Positions 1 to 10,224 of a DNA stretch of 64,000 nucleotides are shown piece after piece (position 1 is the first letter of the stretch; each line of letters opens with the position of its first letter). This DNA is from Anthoceros angustus. Lineage: Eukaryota > Streptophyta > Anthocerotopsida > Anthocerotales > Anthocerotaceae. Below the pieces are notes generated by a model that saw only the letters and a list, made by a program, of their open reading frames with translations, was not told where the DNA came from and searched no databases. The position numbers were made by a program, and so were the translations under genes. Where the stretch lies: contig MU008157.1 of NCBI GenBank assembly GCA_010909165.1, forward strand, positions 744,001-808,000, given 5' to 3'.

Positions 1-156
1 ACTACGCCAAGTGCTGGAGACAGGAACGGCGGATGCATCCATTGACAGACAGGCCCCTGTTACAGCTCTGGCTGATGCTGAATGTGAGGCATACCCACCT
101 CCGTGCTTGGGACAGCCGGAGTTGTTCCCGACGGTGGGACAGGCTCCCTTGCCGGG

Positions 157-1500
157 ACAGTTGGGGGTGCTTCCTCTCCAGGGCAGTCGAGGGGTGTACT
201 CCACTCAACGAGCTTCTCCAAACCAAGGTCACCCCGGATTCAGCCAACCAATCGGTTGTCGGCCAGAGTTTCCAATACCATGGTGGACAACAGGAAGGGA
301 CACGTGCTGATCAATGGGTATGCTCAAGCTCGTCCTCCTTGATACAGGTGCGCAGCCGGTGATCATTGGCAAGACACTGGCAGCCAGATTGCACCTAAGT
401 GGTCCAGCCTTGCGTCGTTCACCTGGAACATCCGGACAGCATCAGGTTCCTTGGAACCGGTGTGTGGAGAAACATTGGCGCCGGTATCTATCACGTTGAA
501 GCCTGGAGCGGATGCTGCCATGACATTGGCTCTTCATTGCCTTGTCACAACGGCAACCAACTCGACATACTCCTTGGACAGGAGTTCCTGTTTCCACCAG
601 GTGTCAGCGTGGATAACTGGATTGAGCAAGCTGCCTATCGCCCTGATTGGAGGAATGGAGGACAGCGCATTGCTTACATTCCATTGGACTTGCATGGCAG
701 TATCGACGTGGGCGCTGTCACCTTGGTTACGCCACAGGTGCTGATGGCCACTCTACAATCAGACCCAGCGCCTTGGGACTCCACAGTCCCGTAGCCGAGA
801 TTGTCTCAGTGGCTGTCCACGGCTCCTCGATACATGGAAGATTTGCTGGAGCCAGACCTCAGGATGACCATGGGACAGCCACCAGTCTGTCGGCTGCCAC
901 ATGCCTTCGAGATGTCCTCCTGGACAGTGAGGGTGCTGATTCTTTGCAGCTCCTCACTCCACAAGTGCAGCAAGCGCTGCAGCAGCTACAGCCACCGCCG
1001 AATGTCCACGTTTCGTCTGGTGTCATTGACAAGTCTGTCATCACCTGGACACCACGGGCACCGGGCATTACAATGCTGGAACTGTTCGGAGGATTGTGCA
1101 CAGGCCTGGAAGCTCTACTTCAGAATGGGCTAGTAGTCATGCGCTATATCTACTGCGACTCCTGTCCCGCAACCCGGCACATCGCTGAGTACAGGCTTCA
1201 AGGGCTGCAGCAGCGTTTTCCGCTCAATTGCCTGCCACGGCAACTGTCAGCACCTTTACAGCCTTCCTCAGGACATCCGGTACATACAGCCCGGCATGTT
1301 CAGCTACTCACCCCATCGACGTGGTGGTGGCAGGATGGGAGTGCCAAGGCTTCTCCCAAGCTGGCACAGGGCAGGTTTGCAGGACCCCCGCTCTGTTTTG
1401 GGACTTGCAGCGTGTTCTCACCTGGGTCCAGGAGTTCAACCCAGGGTGCGCTTATGTTCTGGAGAACACACCGCTCAGCTGGATACTCGGCTGTCGGTGC
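157..1500 (+). pseudogene. Duplicated protease-methyltransferase block, first copy
   Basis: This block matches 1,501-2,840 almost throughout. It contains the LDTGA protease motif (Asp codon at 341) and the methyltransferase up to the ENT motif, then stops at a junction where the sequence jumps back to the protease leader. The shared string CCGGGACA sits at the junction. Against the second copy it shows several C-to-T changes at CpG (for example AGCGAG to AGTGAG) and many 1-4 base indels at CCGG and homopolymers, so its frames are broken. It cannot encode a functional protein. Confidence 0.85.
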
Positions 1501-2160
1501 CGGGACAGTTGTGCTTCCTCCAGGGCAGTCGAGGTGTACTCCACTCAACGAGCTTCTCCAAACCAAGGTCACCCCGATTCAGCCAACCAATCGGTTGTCG
1601 GAGTTTCCAATACCATGGTGGACAACAGGAAGGGACACGTGCTGATCAATGGGTATGCTCAAGCTCGTCCTCCTTGATACAGGTGCGCAGTGATCATTGG
1701 CAAGACACTGGCAGCCAGATTGCACCTAAGTGGTCCAGCCTTGCGTCGTTCACCTGGAACATCCGGACAGCATCAGGTTCCTTGGAACCGGTGTGTGGAG
1801 AAACATTGGCGCCGGTATCTATCACGTTGAAGCCTGGAACGGATGCTGCCATGACATTGGCTCTTCATTGCCTTGTCACAACGGCAACCAACTACGACAT
1901 ACTCCTTGGACAGGAGTTCCTGTTTCCACCAGGTGTCAGCGTGGATAACTGGATTGAGCAAGCTGCCTATCGCCCTGATTGGAGGAATGGAGGACAGCGC
2001 ATTGCTTACATTCCATTGGACTTGCATGGCAGTATCGACGTGGACGCTGTCACCTTGGTTACGCCACAGGTGCTGATGGCCACTCTACAATCAGACCCAG
2101 CGCTTTGGGACTCCCACAGTCCCGGTAGCCCGAGATTGTCTCAGCGGCTGTCCACGGCTC
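1501..2160 (+). pseudogene. Retroviral-type aspartic protease domain (second copy)
   Basis: Aspartic protease of the pol polyprotein. The active site LDTG lies at about 1,672-1,683. The C-terminal part reads through YDILLGQEFLFPPG, the usual ILG motif before the flap-distal strand, at about 1,890-1,930. CCGG, present after GCGCAG in the first copy, is missing here, which shifts the frame just after the active site. It is followed by about 250 bp of spacer and then the methyltransferase. Confidence 0.75.
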
Positions 2161-2407
2161 CTCGATACATGGAAGATTTGCTGGAGCCAGACCTCAGGAT
2201 GACCATGGGACAGCCACCAGCCTGTCAGTTGCCACATGCCTTCGAGATGTCCTCCTGGACAGCGAGGGCGCTGATTCTTTGCAGCTCCTCACTCCACAAG
2301 TACAGCAAGTGCTGCAGCAGCTACAGCCACCGCCGAGTGTCCACCTTTCGTCCGGTGTCATTGACAAGTCTGTCATCACCTGGACACCACGGGCACCGGG
2401 CATTACA

Positions 2408-3360
2408 ATGCTGGAACTGTTCGGAGGATTGTGCACAGGCCTGGAAGCTCTACTTCAGAATGGGCTAGTAGTCATGCGCTATATCTACTGCGACTCCTGT
2501 CCCGCAACCCGGCACATCGCTGAGTACAGGCTCCAAGGGCTGCAGCAGCGTTTTCCCGCTCAATTGCCTGCCACGGCAACTGTCAGCACCTTTACAGCCT
2601 TCCCTCAGGACATCCGGTACATACAGCCCCGGCATGTTCAGCTACTCACCCCCATCGACGTGGTGGTGGCAGGATGGGAGTGCCAAGGCTTCTCCCAAGC
2701 TGGCACAGGGGCAGGTTTGCAGGACCCCCACACCGCTCTGTTTTGGGACTTGCAGCGTGTTCTCACCTGGGTCCAGGAGTTTAACCCAGGGTGCGCTTAT
2801 GTTCTGGAGAACACACCGCTCAGCTGGATACTCGGCTGTCGGTGCGCCGGGACATGACGGTTGTTCAGCATCATGTGGGCACACCTCTTTTGCTGGATGC
2901 GGTACAGGTGGGCAGTTTCGCTCATCGGCTACGCAACTATTGGACCAATTTGGCTCACCAGCCTTTGCTGGACTTGGTCCTGTCCCGGACTACTCGGGAC
3001 CCCACTCTCCGTTGGCCACAGTCCTGGAATCTCACCACCAGACCAGGCCAGTGCGGGCAACGGAGAAGCCGCCTTGGTACCCTACCAATGTCCCGGGACA
3101 GCCCCGGCAAACTTTGCCTACCTTGGTGAGCTTTCCCAACTCCTATGCGTATAGGGGCCAAGGGACAGGCTTGCTTCTCAACACCAATACTCGGGATTGG
3201 GAGGAGCCCACTGTGGAGGAGCGGGAGCGCATCATGGGATTTCACACCCACACCACTGCAGCTCCACAGGCCACTGTCCGCCAGCGCTTTGCCGCTTTAG
3301 GCAGAGCTATGGATCTCACAGCTCTGACCTGGCTTGTGAGTGCTTGCCTTGCTTTTCAGC
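2408..3360 (+). pseudogene. DNMT3-like C5-cytosine methyltransferase domain inside retrotransposon pol
   Basis: Motif I reads MLELFGGLCTGLEALLQNG, parallel to the SAM-binding FDGIATG of DNMT3 enzymes. Motif IV is AGWECQGFS with the catalytic Cys codon at 2,681-2,683. Motif VI is YVLENTP. Motif VIII region LLDAVQVGSFAHRLRNYW resembles the DNMT3 stretch with AHRARYFW. The end has RERIMGF and a LGRAMD motif X. The motif order I-IV-VI-VIII-IX-X is that of DNMT1/DNMT3, not the rearranged plant DRM. Frame shifts near 2,829 and 2,985 break it. The family would methylate cytosine de novo in DNA. The proline normally before the catalytic Cys is Glu here in both copies. Confidence 0.85.
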
Positions 3361-3599
3361 TCCTGTCCCGATCCGGAACACTCGATGGAGTTGCGCATCC
3401 TGGGCACACCTGCACTGCTGATGCTGTGCATTTGCCCTTCCCTGGCTACACCACCTGGTCTTATTGGCTGGATGCAGGGGGGGGAGAGCATGAGGCATGG
3501 GCGCCCATGAATGTTTTTTCAGCATCCAGCCCTGGTGGTGGCTGGAGTCCCGATGGCGCGTACAGTCCCAAGGGCGGAGACAAGCCACCAGCACCTAGG
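3361..3599 (+). other. Spacer between methyltransferase and reverse transcriptase
   Basis: This stretch stays in the same open frame as the RT that follows (frame open from 2,634 to 4,616). It encodes a Gly/Pro/Ser-rich linker (ASSPGGGWSPDGAYSPKGG) with no recognised domain. It probably joins the methyltransferase to RT in the polyprotein. Confidence 0.5.
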
Positions 3600-4535
3600 C
3601 TCAAGCTATGTGCTGAGACTTTTCCATGGACCATGGGACCCAAGCTTAGCGCTGGACAGCAGGCAGCCCTGCGCGCCTTGATACTTCGGTACAAGGACTG
3701 TTTCGCTTTCTCCATGAAGGAGCTGAAGCGCTGCAATGTGGCCATTTTTCACATCAATCTGACCAGCAAGGAGCCCATTTACCGGCGACGTTACAGGCTC
3801 AGCAGGACAGAGTGGGACATGGTGGATGCACGCTGTCAAGAACTGCTGGAAGCCGGGCTCATCCGTCCTTCACACTCGGACTATGCCGCTGCCACGGTCA
3901 TGCCACCTAAGAAGGACAGCAATGGCCTATGGACAGAGAAGCGGATGTGTGGGGACTACCGTCCCATCAATGCTGTCACCGCCCAGGATCGGTACCCAAT
4001 GCCGACCCCCGAGGAGATTTTCGACAGCATTGGCAACTCAACCTTCTTCTCCATACTCGACCTCCGGCAAGGCTTTAACCAGGTTCCAGTGGCTGAGGAG
4101 GACATCAAGAAGACCGCTTTCCATGGTTCTCAGCAGCTGTGGGAGTGGCTGGTTATGCCTTTTGGTTTCAAGAATGCACCAGTCACTTTTCAGCGCGTCA
4201 TGGACATAGTGCTTGCGGGGTCTGCCAACTTGGTGTGTTACATTGACGATGTGCTTGTTCACAGCGTGGACTTTGAGTCACATCTGGTCCACCTGGAGGA
4301 CCTGTTTCAGCGCTTGAGAAAAGCACAGCTGACATGCCACCCGGCTAAGTGTGAATTCGGCAATGATACCGTTGCGTATCTTGGACACCGAATCGTGCCC
4401 AAAGGGGTGATGCCACACTCAGCCAAGGTGCAGGCCATCTTGCAGGTCAAGGAGCCTACAAATGTGTCGGCGCTGCGGGCCTTCTTGGGACTATGTAATT
4501 ACTACCGAGTCTACATCCAAGGTTTTAGCGGATTG
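3600..4535 (+). pseudogene. Reverse transcriptase domain of the DNMT element
   Basis: The RT of the gypsy pol is nearly intact in one frame. Motifs in order: a primer-grip approach PIYRRRYRLSR, then DYRPINAVTAQDRYPMPTPEE, then FSILDLRQGFNQVPV with the first catalytic Asp, MPFGFKNAPVTFQRVMD, and YIDDVLVHS with the catalytic DD pair at about 4,239-4,256. It continues through the thumb (YLGHRIVPKG, LRAFLGLCNYYR). A frame shift near 4,530 separates it from RNase H. It would copy element RNA to cDNA. Confidence 0.92.
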
Positions 4536-5030
4536 CCAAGCCCCTCAACGACTTGCTACGCAAGGACGTCATTTGGAGCTGGACAGAGGACAAACAGCAG
4601 GCCTTCGATTTGCTGAAGGCTCGGCTGACCGAAGCTCCTGTCATGGCTAGGCCTGATTTTGAGAAGCCGTTCGTCGTGCACACCGACTGGAGCATTTTGG
4701 GGCTTGGAGCCGTGCTGGCTCAGCTAGATGAGGAAGGACAGGAGAGGGTGATTGCCTATGCCTCTCGCAGCAACAATCGGGCTGAAGCAAATTACAGCAG
4801 TTACCAAGGGGAATGCTTAGCGGCCGTGTGGGCAGTTTGCCATTTCCGGCCCTACCTCTATGGTAAACCCTTCACGCTGGTCACTGACCATCAGCCTCTC
4901 AAGTGGCTGACTCACCAAGCTCAGCGGGAAGCTGGCCAGGTGGGCCATGATTCTACAAGATTATGAGTTTCAAGTTGTCCACCGGCCGGGAATCAAACAC
5001 CAGAATGCCGACATGCTGTCCCGGAATCCC
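4536..5030 (+). pseudogene. RNase H domain of the DNMT element
   Basis: Typical gypsy RNase H with FVVHTDWSILGLGAVLAQ (first catalytic Asp), ASRSNNRAEANYSSYQGECLA (catalytic Glu) and TDHQPLKWL (third Asp). It ends VVHRPGIKHQNADMLSRNP, the standard terminal motif. A frame shift near 4,930 splits it. It would degrade the RNA strand during reverse transcription. Confidence 0.9.
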
Positions 5031-5219
5031 AGTGACAGTTGTGAGGATGCAACTGAAGCAAGGCAAGATGCTGATCCCAGCGACGCTGATATTTTCAGCA
5101 GCGCTGCGCTGGTGGCCATGAGCTGTCTTGGACAGTTGGAGGTGGGCAGTGGAGACAAACGGCCCAAGGATGTGTGGGAGGATTCCCACTTGCTGACCTT
5201 CTTGCAGACTGGACAGTTG

Positions 5220-6440
5220 AATCCGGCCATGGATACAGCTGAGCAGAAGCGAGTACAGCAGCGAGCACCTCTCTACTACTGGCGAGATGGTCAGCTGCTA
5301 CGAAAGCTGCCAAATGGAGTGGAGCGTCTTGTCCCACCGCCGGCTGACCGGGAGCAGCTGATCCATCGAGTGCACAATGACATGGGGCACTTTGGAGTCA
5401 AGCGCACTTACAGCCTGTTGGTGCCTCATTTCTATTGGTACGGTATGCACGCTCAAGTCAAGCAACAGGTGGCCTGCTGCGAGGAATGTGACAGGGTGAA
5501 GACGTCCTTCACCATGCAGCACCCCCAACTCCACCCATTGCCGATCATGGGGCTGTTTTTCAGATGGTCGTGTGATTTGATAGGGGAGTTACCCAGAACA
5601 CCCCGCGGGAATGTATACATCCTTGTCATGATGGAGCATTTCTCCAAGTGGGTAGAGGTGGTGGCGCTGCCCGACAAGACCTCGCGTAGCACAGCGCAAG
5701 CCTTCCTACAGAATGTGCTGGGACGATTCGGCAGTTGCGCCGAGTGTTTGACAGACCAAGGTTCAGAGTTCAGGGGGGAGTTTTAGGATCTGCTGGACGC
5801 AGCCCTCATTGATCACCGCCGAACCAGTCGGGACCACCCTCAAGCTGATGGTTTGGCAGAGCGGATGGTTCAGACCATCAAGAAGGGGCTCAGGAAACTC
5901 TGTCTGCAGTTGCCCAAGACCGAGTGGGATCTGTCACTCCCATATATTGCCATGGGATACCGTATGAGCAAGCATGCCGCGCTCGCTCACTTCAGCCCCT
6001 ACTTTCTGCTGTTTGGAAGGGAGCCACTGCCCCCTAGTTCCATTGCCAAGCAAATGTACGAGGTGGTGGACTTGGATGACCCAGCAGTGTGGGCTTGAGT
6101 CATTGGACAGCGGGCTGCTCTCTTTTCAAGCAATGCCTATGGCCATGGCCAATTTGCGCATTGCTCAGCATCGAGACACCCTCCGCTATGCCCACACTCG
6201 AAGTGGTAGTTTTCGCCCAAGCTAAAGAGATTTCAGGTGGGGACTTCATCTACTTACAAAGGCAAACCCAGGATACCTTGGACACCACCAGCAGCCGCCA
6301 TGTGCTACGGGTCAAGGAGGTTAGACCCAATGGGGTCCTGTTGTTGCAAGGAGCTGATGGGCGCACAACCACCGACCACACGAAGAATTGTGCGCCCTGC
6401 CACCTCCCAAATCTTGATCCCACCATTGTCACCGCCGATT
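5220..6440 (+). pseudogene. Integrase of the DNMT element
   Basis: The N-terminal zinc fold shows HNDMGH and CCEECDR (HHCC, about 5,362-5,500). The catalytic core has Asp in RWSCDLIGELP, Asp in LTDQGSEF and Glu in PQADGLAERMVQ. After the core comes a barrel-like C-terminus with DFIYLQRQTQDTLD and VKEVRPNGVLLLQG (about 6,240-6,360). Two stops break it: TAG at 5,784, where CAG would be expected, and TGA at 6,096, where the second copy has CGA. A frame shift precedes the barrel. It is followed directly by the PHD finger. Confidence 0.9.
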
Positions 6441-6463
6441 GGATTCCTCCAGCAGATTACCCA

Positions 6464-6600
6464 TGTCAAGTATGCCAGCGCATCGATGATTCAGACTTGA
6501 TGCTGCTGTGCGATGGCTGAAACGGAGGATACCATCTGTTCTGCTTGACTCCACCCCTGTCCGAGGTGCCCGACCAGTTGTGGTACTGCCCCCGTTGTGC
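6464..6600 (+). pseudogene. PHD zinc finger at the integrase C-terminus (copy A)
   Basis: In one frame the residues fit C-x2-C-x11-C-x2-(C)-x4-H-x2-C-x14-C-x2-C, the C4HC3 pattern of PHD fingers, with Trp two residues before the seventh ligand (QLWYCPRC). The Cys pairs start at 6,464 (CQVC). The fourth ligand is a TGA stop here; the second copy at 7,608-7,745 has TGT at the same place. PHD fingers bind histone H3 tails, so it may steer integration to particular chromatin; that role is inference. Confidence 0.82.
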
Positions 6601-6737
6601 GTCAACACCTGCTACAGTGGGCACTTATCATCCAGACCCAAACAGCTGGGGAACAAGAGAACTCTGTTTTTGATGCGGGACTGGCACAATTGGCAGTCCA
6701 TGGTGAGAAGGAGAACCTCAACGCTGCTAATGTGGTG

Positions 6738-6950
6738 ACAGGGCAGCCATCCTCGGGACAGTCCCAAGCGCAGCCACAGCCGGGATAGTCCCAAGGGCAG
6801 CCATACTCGGGACAGTCCCAAGCGCGGATACAGCCGGGACAGTCCCAAGTGCAGCCATACTCGGGACAGTCCCAAGCGCAGCCACAGCCGGGACAGTCCC
6901 AGTACCAAGCATACTCGGGACACCTTGACCTCGCACGACAGCTGTCGTGC
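6738..6950 (+). repeat. Gly-Gln-Ser-rich tail encoded by GGGACAGTCCC repeats
   Basis: About eight tandem imperfect units of 24-26 bases, each containing GGGACAGTCCCAAG. The core GGGAC-A-GTCCC is an inverted repeat. The frame gives repeating SGQSQ/PGQSQ with YSGQSQAQPQPG variants and then reaches a stop near 6,978. The tail follows the PHD finger in the same polyprotein. It resembles prion-like or phase-separating low-complexity sequence; function is unknown. Confidence 0.8.
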
Positions 6951-6974
6951 AAAAAACAGCTTAGAGACAGCGGA

Positions 6975-7050
6975 TGTGTAGGGTGACTAGAGGTGGGCTC
7001 AGTCCCGGCGTCCCGGGACTCTCCCAGTCCCAGCGTCCGGGACTCACTCA
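6975..7050 (+). repeat. Truncated LTR-like block start
   Basis: It begins TGTGTAGGGTGACTAGAGG, as at 8,113, 9,115, 10,225 and 11,322, but breaks off after about 75 bases at a CTCAGG string and jumps into integrase sequence. The integrase source at about 5,888 also contains CTCAGG, so the join lies at a shared hexamer. Confidence 0.7.
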
Positions 7051-7790
7051 GGAAACTCTGTCTACAGTTGCCCAAGACCGAGTGGGATCTGTCACTCCCA
7101 TATATTGCCATGGGATACCGTATGAGCAAGCATGCCGCTCACTTCAGCCCCTACTTTCTGCTGTTTGGAAGGGAGCCACTGCCCCCTAGTTCCATTGCCA
7201 AGCAAATGTACGAGGTGGTGGACTTGGATGACCCAGCAGTGTGGGCTCGAGTCATTGGACAGCGGGCTGCTCTCTTTCGCCAAGCAATGCCTATGGCCAT
7301 GGCCAATTTGCGCATTGCTCAGCATCGAGACACCCTCCGCTATGCCCACACTCGAAGTGGTAGTTTTCGCCCCAAGCTAAAGAGATTTCAGGTGGGGACT
7401 TCATCTACTTACAAAGGCAAACCAGGATACCTTGGACACCACCAGCAGCCGCCATGTGCTACGGGTCAAGGAGGTTAGACCCAATGGGGTCCTGTTGTTG
7501 CAAGGAGCTGATGGGCGCACAACCACTGACCACACGAAGAATTGTGCGCCTGCCACCTCCCAAATCTTGATCCCACCATTGTCACCGATTGGATTCCTCC
7601 AGCAGATTACCCATGTCAAGTATGCCAGCGCATCGATGATTCAGACTTGATGCTGCTGTCACGATGGCTGTAACGGAGGATACCATCTGTTCTGCTTGAC
7701 TCCACCCTGTCCGAGGTGCCCGACCAGTTGTGGTACTGCCCCGTTGTGCGTCAACACCTGCTACAGTGGGCACTTATTATCCAGACCCAA
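7045..7790 (+). pseudogene. Second copy of integrase C-terminus and PHD finger (copy B)
   Basis: Repeats 5,888-6,640: the LPKTEWDLSLPYIAMGYRM stretch, the barrel and the PHD finger. CGA is retained where copy A has TGA, and the fourth PHD Cys is present (TGT). It has its own small deletions, for example CGCGCTCG lost after GCCG near 7,137, and an inserted CA before CGATGG near 7,657. With copy A it gives the intended reading of both regions. Confidence 0.85.
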
Positions 7791-8112
7791 ACAGCTGGGG
7801 AACAAGAGAACTCTGTTTTTGATGCGGGACTAGCGCAATTAGCATCCATGGTGAGAAGGAGAACCTCAACGCTGCTAATGTGGTGACAGGCCATCCTCGG
7901 ACAGTCCCAAGCGCCACAGCCGGATAGTCCCAAGGGCAGCCATACCGGGACAGTCCCAAGCGCGGATACAGCCGGGACAGTCCCAAGTGCAGCCATACTT
8001 GGGACAGTCCCAAGCGCAGCCACAGCCGGGACAGTCCCAGTACCAAGTATACTCGGGACACCTTGACCTCGCACGACAGCTATCGTGCAAACAACAGCTT
8101 AGAGTCAGCGGA

Positions 8113-8790
8113 TGTGTAGGGTGACTAGAGGTGGGCTCAGTCCCGGCGTCCCGGGACTCTCCCAGTCCCGACGTCCGGGACTCTCCCAGTCCCGACGTCC
8201 CGGGACTCACTCAGGCCCAACGTCCCGGGACACTCTCAGTCCGAGCAACTTGAGGCTGTCTTAGGACCTACTACTTACTTACCTTAGCCATATTTTCCTT
8301 TTGTTGAGATAGGCTAGGGATATTTGCTTGAAGGGTATATATATTTGACCAACCAAACTAACACATTCCCATTTGTTTTCAGGTGTGCTTAGTTAGGGTT
8401 TGTTTCATTAACAACACCTAGGAGTTGACCTAGGTTGGCCGTAGAGGTACCCTAGAAGTGCTGCAGGTGAAGGACACCCATGATGACTCACACCAAGGGT
8501 GCTGAGGCTGTAGAAATCATGGGCAAGCAAGGGACCAACTGCCAAGTGAATCTGAGCGTGGAGATTGAGATGGACGCTGGACAAAAGGAGGAGGGCGCCC
8601 ATTGTAGGTGTTGTTGAAGTCGTGAGAGCGCTGTAAGGAGAAAGAAGCATTGCAATTTCTGGGAATTTTGGTGTGTGGAATGTGTTGATGTTTTCCTTGG
8701 GATCGAACTTGGGAGGGCGATCCAGCGTGTGGCGCGATTTCAGACGCCAGCCTCACAATCGTGTGAGGCCCGCTATTCAATGATCTTTGT
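8113..8790 (+). repeat. LTR-like block, copy 1
   Basis: It starts TGTGTAGGG after a purine-rich AGAGACAGCGGA that could be the polypurine tract. Next come GGGACTCTCCCAGTCCCGACG repeats, a TATA stretch at 8,335-8,346, and TTGTTTTCAGGTGTGC near 8,380. The 3' end is not certain; a TGGCGCGATTTC near 8,729 could be a primer site. Most of the block is highly conserved among copies. Confidence 0.6.
8335..8346 (+). promoter_or_regulatory. TATA box of the LTR-like block
   Basis: TATATATATATT lies about 225 bases into the block and recurs in the other copies as TACATATATATT. Its position fits the U3 promoter of an LTR; activity is inferred. Confidence 0.5.
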
Positions 8791-9114
8791 TCAACAGCAG
8801 TGCGATTTTTTGGGAACAAGAGAACTCTGTTTTTGATGCGGGGCACAATTAGCGATCCATGGTGAGAAGGAGAACCTCAACGCTGCTAATGTGGTGACAG
8901 GGCAGCCATCCTCGGACAGTCCCAAGCGCAGCCACAGCCGGATAGTCCTAAGGGCAGCCATACTGGACAGTCCCAAGCGGATACAGCCGGACAGTCCCAA
9001 GTGCAGCCATACTGGACAGTCCCAAGCGCCACAGCCGACAGTCCCAGTACCAAGCATACTCGGGACACCTTGACTCGCACGACAGCTGTCAAACAACAGC
9101 TTAGAGACAGCGGA

Positions 9115-9778
9115 TGTGTAGGGTGACTAGAGGTGGGCTCAGTTTCGGCGTCCCGGGACTCTCCCAGTCCCGACGTCCCGGGACTCACTCAGGCCCAACG
9201 TCCCAGGACACTCTCAGTCCGACCAACTTGAGGCTGTCTTAGGACCTACTACTTACTTACCTTAGCCATATTTTCCTTTTGTTGAAATAGGCTAGGGATA
9301 TTTGCTTGAAGGGTACATATATATTTGACCAACCAAACTAACACATTCCCATTTGTTTTCAGGTGTGCTTAGTTAGGGTTTGTTTCATTAACAACACCTA
9401 GGAGTTGACCTAGGTTGGCCGTAGAGAGGTACCCTAGAAGTGCTGCAGGTGAAGGACACCCATGATGACTCACACCAAGGGTGCTGAGGCTGTAGAAATC
9501 ATGGGCAAGCAAGGGACCAACTGCCAAGTGAATCTGAGCGTGAGATTGAGATGGACGCTGGACAAAAAGGAGGAGGGCGCCCATTGTAGGTGTTGTTGAA
9601 GTCGTGAGAGCGCTGTAAGGAGAAAGAAGCATTGCAATTCTGGGAATTTTGGTGTGGAATGTGTTGATGTTTTCCTTGGGATCGAACTTGGGAGGGCGAT
9701 CCGCAGCGTGTGGCGCGATTTAGACCCAGCCTCACAATCGTGTGAGGCCCCACATATTCAACAAAGCAGCGTTGCTCA
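9115..9778 (+). repeat. LTR-like block, copy 2
   Basis: Same order as copy 1 with small deletions in the GGGAC/CCGG part. It reads CCCCACATATTCAACAAAGCAGCG near its end, a variant shared with copy 4 but not with copies 1 and 3, so two subtypes alternate. Confidence 0.6.
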
Positions 9779-10224
9779 ATGCAAAGCGCGATTTTTTGGG
9801 AACAAGAGAACTCTGTTTTTGATGCGGACTGGCACAATTAGCAGTCCATGGTGAGAAGGAGAACCTCAACGCCGCTAATGTGGTGACAGGCAGCCATCCT
9901 CGGACAAATTCCCCAAGCGCAACCACGGATAGTCCCAAGGGCAGCCATACTCGGGACAGTCCCAAGCGGATACAGCCGGACAGTCCCAAGTGCAGCCATA
10001 CTCGGGACAGTCCCAAGCGCAGCCCAAAATGATACCCCAGCACAAGCATACTCGGGACACCTTGACCCCACGACACTCAAGAGGTTTACTCCTACCTTAC
10101 CTCTTGTTCGATGTGATGATTTTGTCATTTCCCATATAAGCAGTGCTCACACATCGAGAGATCGAGAAGTTAAACGAGGATATAACGAGCGAGATAAAAC
10201 CTTCATTCCCTTAGAGACAGCGGA

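Larger units (their letters stand above)
1..6974 (+). mobile_element. Ty3/gypsy retrotransposon body carrying a DNMT3-like methyltransferase and a PHD finger (decayed, 5' end outside window)
   Basis: Domains in order on the + strand: aspartic protease (LDTGAQPVIIG), cytosine methyltransferase, reverse transcriptase (YIDDVL), RNase H, HHCC/DDE integrase with its C-terminal barrel, PHD finger and a Gly-Gln-Ser repeat tail. RT before integrase makes it Ty3/gypsy. The copy is dead: the frame changes near 2,829, 2,985, 4,530 and 4,930 and again before 6,464, and stops interrupt integrase at 5,784 (TAG) and 6,096 (TGA). The window starts downstream of the main gag. The first 1.5 kb duplicates the protease-methyltransferase part. 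Retrotransposons with captured DNMTs are known from charophytes and dinoflagellates; the PHD addition is read here directly from the sequence. Confidence 0.9.

Noticed and set aside
8370-8400. Splice acceptor (TTGTTTTCAG) marking a host intron
   Set aside because: It recurs identically in all four LTR-like blocks, so it belongs to the element; no host exon adjoins.
10070-10212. Separate small transposon inside the LTR array
   Set aside because: The segment matches the pre-integrase part of the neighbouring copia remnant and has no ends of its own.
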